From an uncultured Anaerolineaceae bacterium (GTDB lineage: Bacteria; Chloroflexota; Anaerolineae; Anaerolineales; Anaerolineaceae), in assembly GCA_937920255.1 (NCBI GenBank), contig CALDSL010000141.1, positions 1-8,142 on the forward strand: 8,142 bases of DNA, read 5' to 3'. The notes under the pieces were generated by a model. The model was given only the letters and a program-made list of their open reading frames with translations, had not been told where the DNA came from and searched no databases. This document shows, one piece after another, positions 6,141-8,142 of the stretch. The position numbers and the translations under genes are program-made. Within the stretch, counting starts at the first letter, position 1. Each line of letters starts with the position of its first letter.

Positions 6141-6986
6141 CTAACCGCAGAGTTCTTTCCACACGCCGGCCATGTACAGGGCGTCGTCTTCCATGGCCGG
6201 GCTTTCGCACAGGATGCGCCCAGCGCAGCCGTGGTCGAGCAGGGCGCGGAACAGATCGGCGCACACGAAATCGGATTCCTGGATGGGCAGGTGGTTGCGT
6301 TCGCCTTTGGCGCTATATTCAATGCCCGAGAGGTGAATATGCAGCGATTTGAGTGATTCCGGCCCTAAGAACTTCGCGTAGTCATCCAGGACAGCCAACC
6401 ACTCGTCATAGCTGTTCATCGAACCGTCACCGGCGCGGGCGTGCAGGTGGGCGAAATCCAGGCAGGGGGCCACGCCGGGGATGGCGCAGCTCATCTCCAG
6501 GGTATCTTCCAGCGAGCCGAGCATGGCGGTCTTTCCCATTGTTTCCGGTCGCAAGATCACCGGGTTTCCCGCCGCGCGCAGTTCATCCACGCATTCGCGC
6601 AGGCGCGTAATAGCCAGCGGTAGTACTTCATCCGGCGGCTTACCAAAGTAAGAACCCGGGTGGAAGATGATATCCGTTGCGCCGGCCAGCGCTCCGTAGA
6701 AGGCGGCATCCATCAGTCGTTTGCGCGATTTCGGCCATTCTTCCTCATCAGCGTTGAGGTTGATGAAGTAGGGCGCATGTACACTGACGGCCACATCCTG
6801 CTCCGCGCCGCACTGCTGGATCAGGCCGCAGGTAGCTTCCGTGACACGCACTGACTGTACCCAACCCAGCTCAAAGGCACCCAGATCCAGCGCGCGGATC
6901 TGCTGGATGGCGCCGACGCTGCCCCCTGGCTTTTTGGGGGTGGAAAGCGGCGCGCCAACGGTTCCAAAGCGGAAAGCATCTTTCAC
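6141..6986 (-). CDS. Endonuclease IV-family TIM-barrel protein (AP endonuclease, archaeal-like type)
   Basis: This 281-residue protein matches the AP-endonuclease 2 / endonuclease IV family, of similar length to Nfo. Candidate zinc ligands along the barrel are H70 (VHAPYFINL), H109 (FHPGSYFGK), E148 (RPETMGK), D177 and H180 (LDFAHLHA), H218 (HIHLSGIEY), H232 (KGERNHLP) and E261 (CESPAMEDDAL). In E. coli Nfo the block before the last histidine contributes an Asp (D-x-H). Here the corresponding position appears to be Arg (R-N-H), a form I associate with archaeal-type members, so zinc binding may differ. The GTG start at 6986 is supported by GGAGAG five bases upstream. The gene follows dgkA by 22 bases and is last before the terminator. 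By family it cleaves abasic sites, but substrate range is uncertain. Confidence 0.88.
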   Translation of the reverse strand: MKDAFRFGTVGAPLSTPKKPGGSVGAIQQIRALDLGAFELGWVQSVRVTEATCGLIQQCGAEQDVAVSVHAPYFINLNADEEEWPKSRKRLMDAAFYGALAGATDIIFHPGSYFGKPPDEVLPLAITRLRECVDELRAAGNPVILRPETMGKTAMLGSLEDTLEMSCAIPGVAPCLDFAHLHARAGDGSMNSYDEWLAVLDDYAKFLGPESLKSLHIHLSGIEYSAKGERNHLPIQESDFVCADLFRALLDHGCAGRILCESPAMEDDALYMAGVWKELCG

Positions 6987-6991
6987 GGGTT

Positions 6992-6997
6992 CTCTCC
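6992..6997 (-). promoter_or_regulatory. Ribosome binding site supporting the GTG start of the endonuclease IV gene
   Basis: The minus strand reads GGAGAG, five bases before the GTG codon at 6986. This favours GTG over any downstream ATG. Confidence 0.7.
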
Positions 6998-7008
6998 AAT
7001 CGATCGTT

Positions 7009-7392
7009 TCAGATAAAGAGCTGCTGCAGCCGCTGCCACAGCGGAGGGCCGAGGATAAGAAAGCCGACTACCGCGGCACACAGGGCTGCGATCAGTACGG
7101 CCGCCGCGCCGACGTCCTTGCCGGCTTTGGCCAGCGGGTGGAGCTGCGGGCTGGCCAAATCAACGACCGCCTCGAGCGCGGTGTTCATGAATTCAGCCAT
7201 CCACACCAGTCCCATGGTCACGAACAGGACGGCCCAATCGCGCACCGGCAGGTTCAGCCACCAGGCCAGCAGCAGCACCAGCACCGAGGCCAGACCGTGG
7301 ATCCAGGCGTTGCGCTGCGTGCGAAGCACGTACCACCAGCCCGCGAAAGCGTACTGGAAGGAGCGTGCGCGAGAGCGAAAGAATTCTGCCAT
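7009..7392 (-). CDS. dgkA: Diacylglycerol kinase / undecaprenol kinase (DgkA family)
   Basis: Small integral membrane lipid kinase of 127 residues, the usual size of the prokaryotic DgkA family. It begins with the amphipathic RSRARSFQYAFAGW segment, followed by three predicted membrane helices at about 33-48, 54-72 and 95-116. Key conserved residues are N28 (RNAWIH), E67 and N70 (AEFMNTALE), E74, D78, and K92-D93 (KDVGAAAVL). Family members phosphorylate diacylglycerol in proteobacteria and mostly undecaprenol in Gram-positives; sequence alone does not decide which applies here. ATG 7392 gives the normal N terminus, with GGAAGG three bases upstream. The longer open frame is a shadow of ybeY. 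The gene starts 14 bases after the ybeY stop, matching the frequent ybeY-dgkA pairing. Confidence 0.93.
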   Translation of the reverse strand: MAEFFRSRARSFQYAFAGWWYVLRTQRNAWIHGLASVLVLLLAWWLNLPVRDWAVLFVTMGLVWMAEFMNTALEAVVDLASPQLHPLAKAGKDVGAAAVLIAALCAAVVGFLILGPPLWQRLQQLFI

Positions 7393-7406
7393 GCGCCTTC
7401 CGTGGC

Positions 7407-7880
7407 CTAATGCGCGCCGGAGATCAGCGGCCACTGGCGGATGTCGATGCCGAGCGAGTCCATGATGCTGTACTGGGCAGCCCACATTTCGCGCGTGTCT
7501 TCATCTCCTACATGGTCGAGTTCAAAGAGATGCAGAATGCCATGCACTACGAGCAGCTTTACTTCGTGTTCCAACGGGTGGCCGGCCTGCTGCGCCTGCT
7601 CGCGCGCGTATGGATAAGCGATGGCAATATCGCCGATGTAACGGCTGCCGCTATCCGGCTCAAGCTCGTCGGCGGGGAAGGCAAGCACGTCCGTGGCCGC
7701 GTCGATGCCGCGGAACTCACGGTTGAGGTTGCGCAGATCATCATTACTCTGTATCACAACGGTTAGCTCGCTGTCTTCACCGGCGTCCATATGCAAAAGC
7801 GCGGCGCGCGCGGCAATTTCGATCCATTCGGCCGGGACATGCTGCTGGTAATCGTCGAGCACCTGTACATTGATGATCAT
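7407..7880 (-). CDS. ybeY: Endoribonuclease YbeY (rRNA maturation factor)
   Basis: Predicted 157-residue metal-dependent endoribonuclease acting in 16S rRNA 3'-end maturation and ribosome quality control. The hallmark H-x3-H-x5-H zinc motif is intact: H113, H117 and H123 (VVHGILHLFELDH). The conserved arginine block is present at 54-57 (NREFRG), followed by TDVLAFP at 63-69 and IGDIAIAY at 82-89. The start codon ATG at 7880 overlaps the stop of the upstream 7TM-HD gene as ATGA. Translation is therefore probably coupled, which explains the lack of a strong ribosome binding site. It sits between the 7TM-HD gene and dgkA in a widely seen order. Confidence 0.97.
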   Translation of the reverse strand: MIINVQVLDDYQQHVPAEWIEIAARAALLHMDAGEDSELTVVIQSNDDLRNLNREFRGIDAATDVLAFPADELEPDSGSRYIGDIAIAYPYAREQAQQAGHPLEHEVKLLVVHGILHLFELDHVGDEDTREMWAAQYSIMDSLGIDIRQWPLISGAH

Positions 7881-8142
7881 GCAGGCTTGCCTTTTTCGGA
7901 TGCCGGGACGGTAGGGACATTCTCCGCCGCGCGGCTGTCGGATCCGGCTTGCGCCGGCTGGATGGTTTTGACTTCTGGATACTGGATACGCGGGTGATAG
8001 GAGTTGCGCAAAGCTTTCACAAAGGTTTCCCGCGCGACCTGTAAATCGCGGAAGGTGAGCTGCGTATCTTCAAGCTGTGCTTCTTTGAGCAAATAATCGA
8101 TCACTTTTTTGACCAGAGCGTTCAATTCCTCTTCGTTCTTCG
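7877..8142 (-). CDS. 7TM-HD family protein (PgpH/YqfF type), C-terminal end only
   Basis: The open frame runs off the right edge of the window with no start. The visible part is the last 88 residues. The pattern LTFRDLQVARETFVKALRNS followed by YHPRIQYPE closely resembles the C terminus of YqfF/PgpH proteins (LTFKDL...AFVK.L..IYH.RIEYPE). In those proteins this stretch follows the HD phosphodiesterase domain. Known members hydrolyse cyclic di-AMP. The HD domain and membrane helices lie outside the window, so activity cannot be judged. About 30 further residues after YPE, rich in Ala, Pro and Ser, form a low-complexity tail before the stop, which overlaps ybeY. The neighbours YbeY and DgkA support the assignment. 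Confidence 0.82.
   Translation of the reverse strand, partial: KNEEELNALVKKVIDYLLKEAQLEDTQLTFRDLQVARETFVKALRNSYHPRIQYPEVKTIQPAQAGSDSRAAENVPTVPASEKGKPA

Noticed and set aside
7393..7485. N-terminal extension of the dgkA frame
   Set aside because: It overlaps ybeY out of frame and adds residues not seen in the DgkA family.
1..8142. CRISPR arrays, insertion sequences, phage genes or tandem repeats
   Set aside because: No regularly spaced repeats, transposase or integrase motifs, or long direct repeats were seen on either strand by eye.

Overview
This 8.1-kb window looks like ordinary chromosome of a GC-rich bacterium. Chloroflexota (Anaerolineae-like) is the best guess. It rests on the gene types and neighbourhoods (LysM/M23 peptidase with DUF192, 7TM-HD protein-YbeY-DgkA, an archaeal-looking endonuclease IV, a DosR-like regulator) and not on a marker gene, so the taxonomy is inference. 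I saw no CRISPR array, insertion sequence, integrase or phage gene. Genes are densely packed and no gene-free stretch exceeds about 170 bases.

Layout from left to right. (1) Positions 1-76 hold a complete tRNA-Arg(UCU) on the minus strand with an encoded CCA end. (2) Positions 137-2168, minus strand, hold an overlapping two-gene unit: a 534-residue protein of unknown function followed by a 144-residue protein of unknown function. A perfect TATAAT lies upstream. Both proteins appear to carry winged-helix-like segments. This pair is the least explained part of the window. (3) Positions 2337-4515, minus strand, hold a three-gene unit: a stand-alone receiver domain, a DUF192 protein and a secreted LysM/M23 peptidase. 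It has a good sigma-70-type promoter and ribosome binding site in front of the receiver gene. (4) Positions 4570-5337, plus strand, hold an exodeoxyribonuclease III gene divergent from the receiver gene. (5) Positions 5430-6083, plus strand, hold a NarL/LuxR-family response regulator resembling DosR/DevR, with its own strong promoter. (6) Positions 6093-6134 hold a perfect 21-bp-arm inverted repeat that should terminate transcription from both sides. (7) Positions 6141-8142, minus strand, hold an apparent operon read right to left: the C-terminal end of a 7TM-HD (PgpH/YqfF-type) protein cut by the window edge, ybeY, dgkA and an endonuclease IV-family gene.

Functional themes are signal transduction (two orphan response regulators with no kinase in view), envelope maintenance (M23 peptidase, undecaprenol/diacylglycerol kinase, 7TM-HD protein), RNA maturation (YbeY) and base-excision repair. 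The last is represented by two structurally unrelated AP-endonuclease families, ExoIII and EndoIV, less than 1 kb apart. I found no clear novel defence or mobile system. The best candidate for undescribed biology is the two-gene unit at 137-2168.
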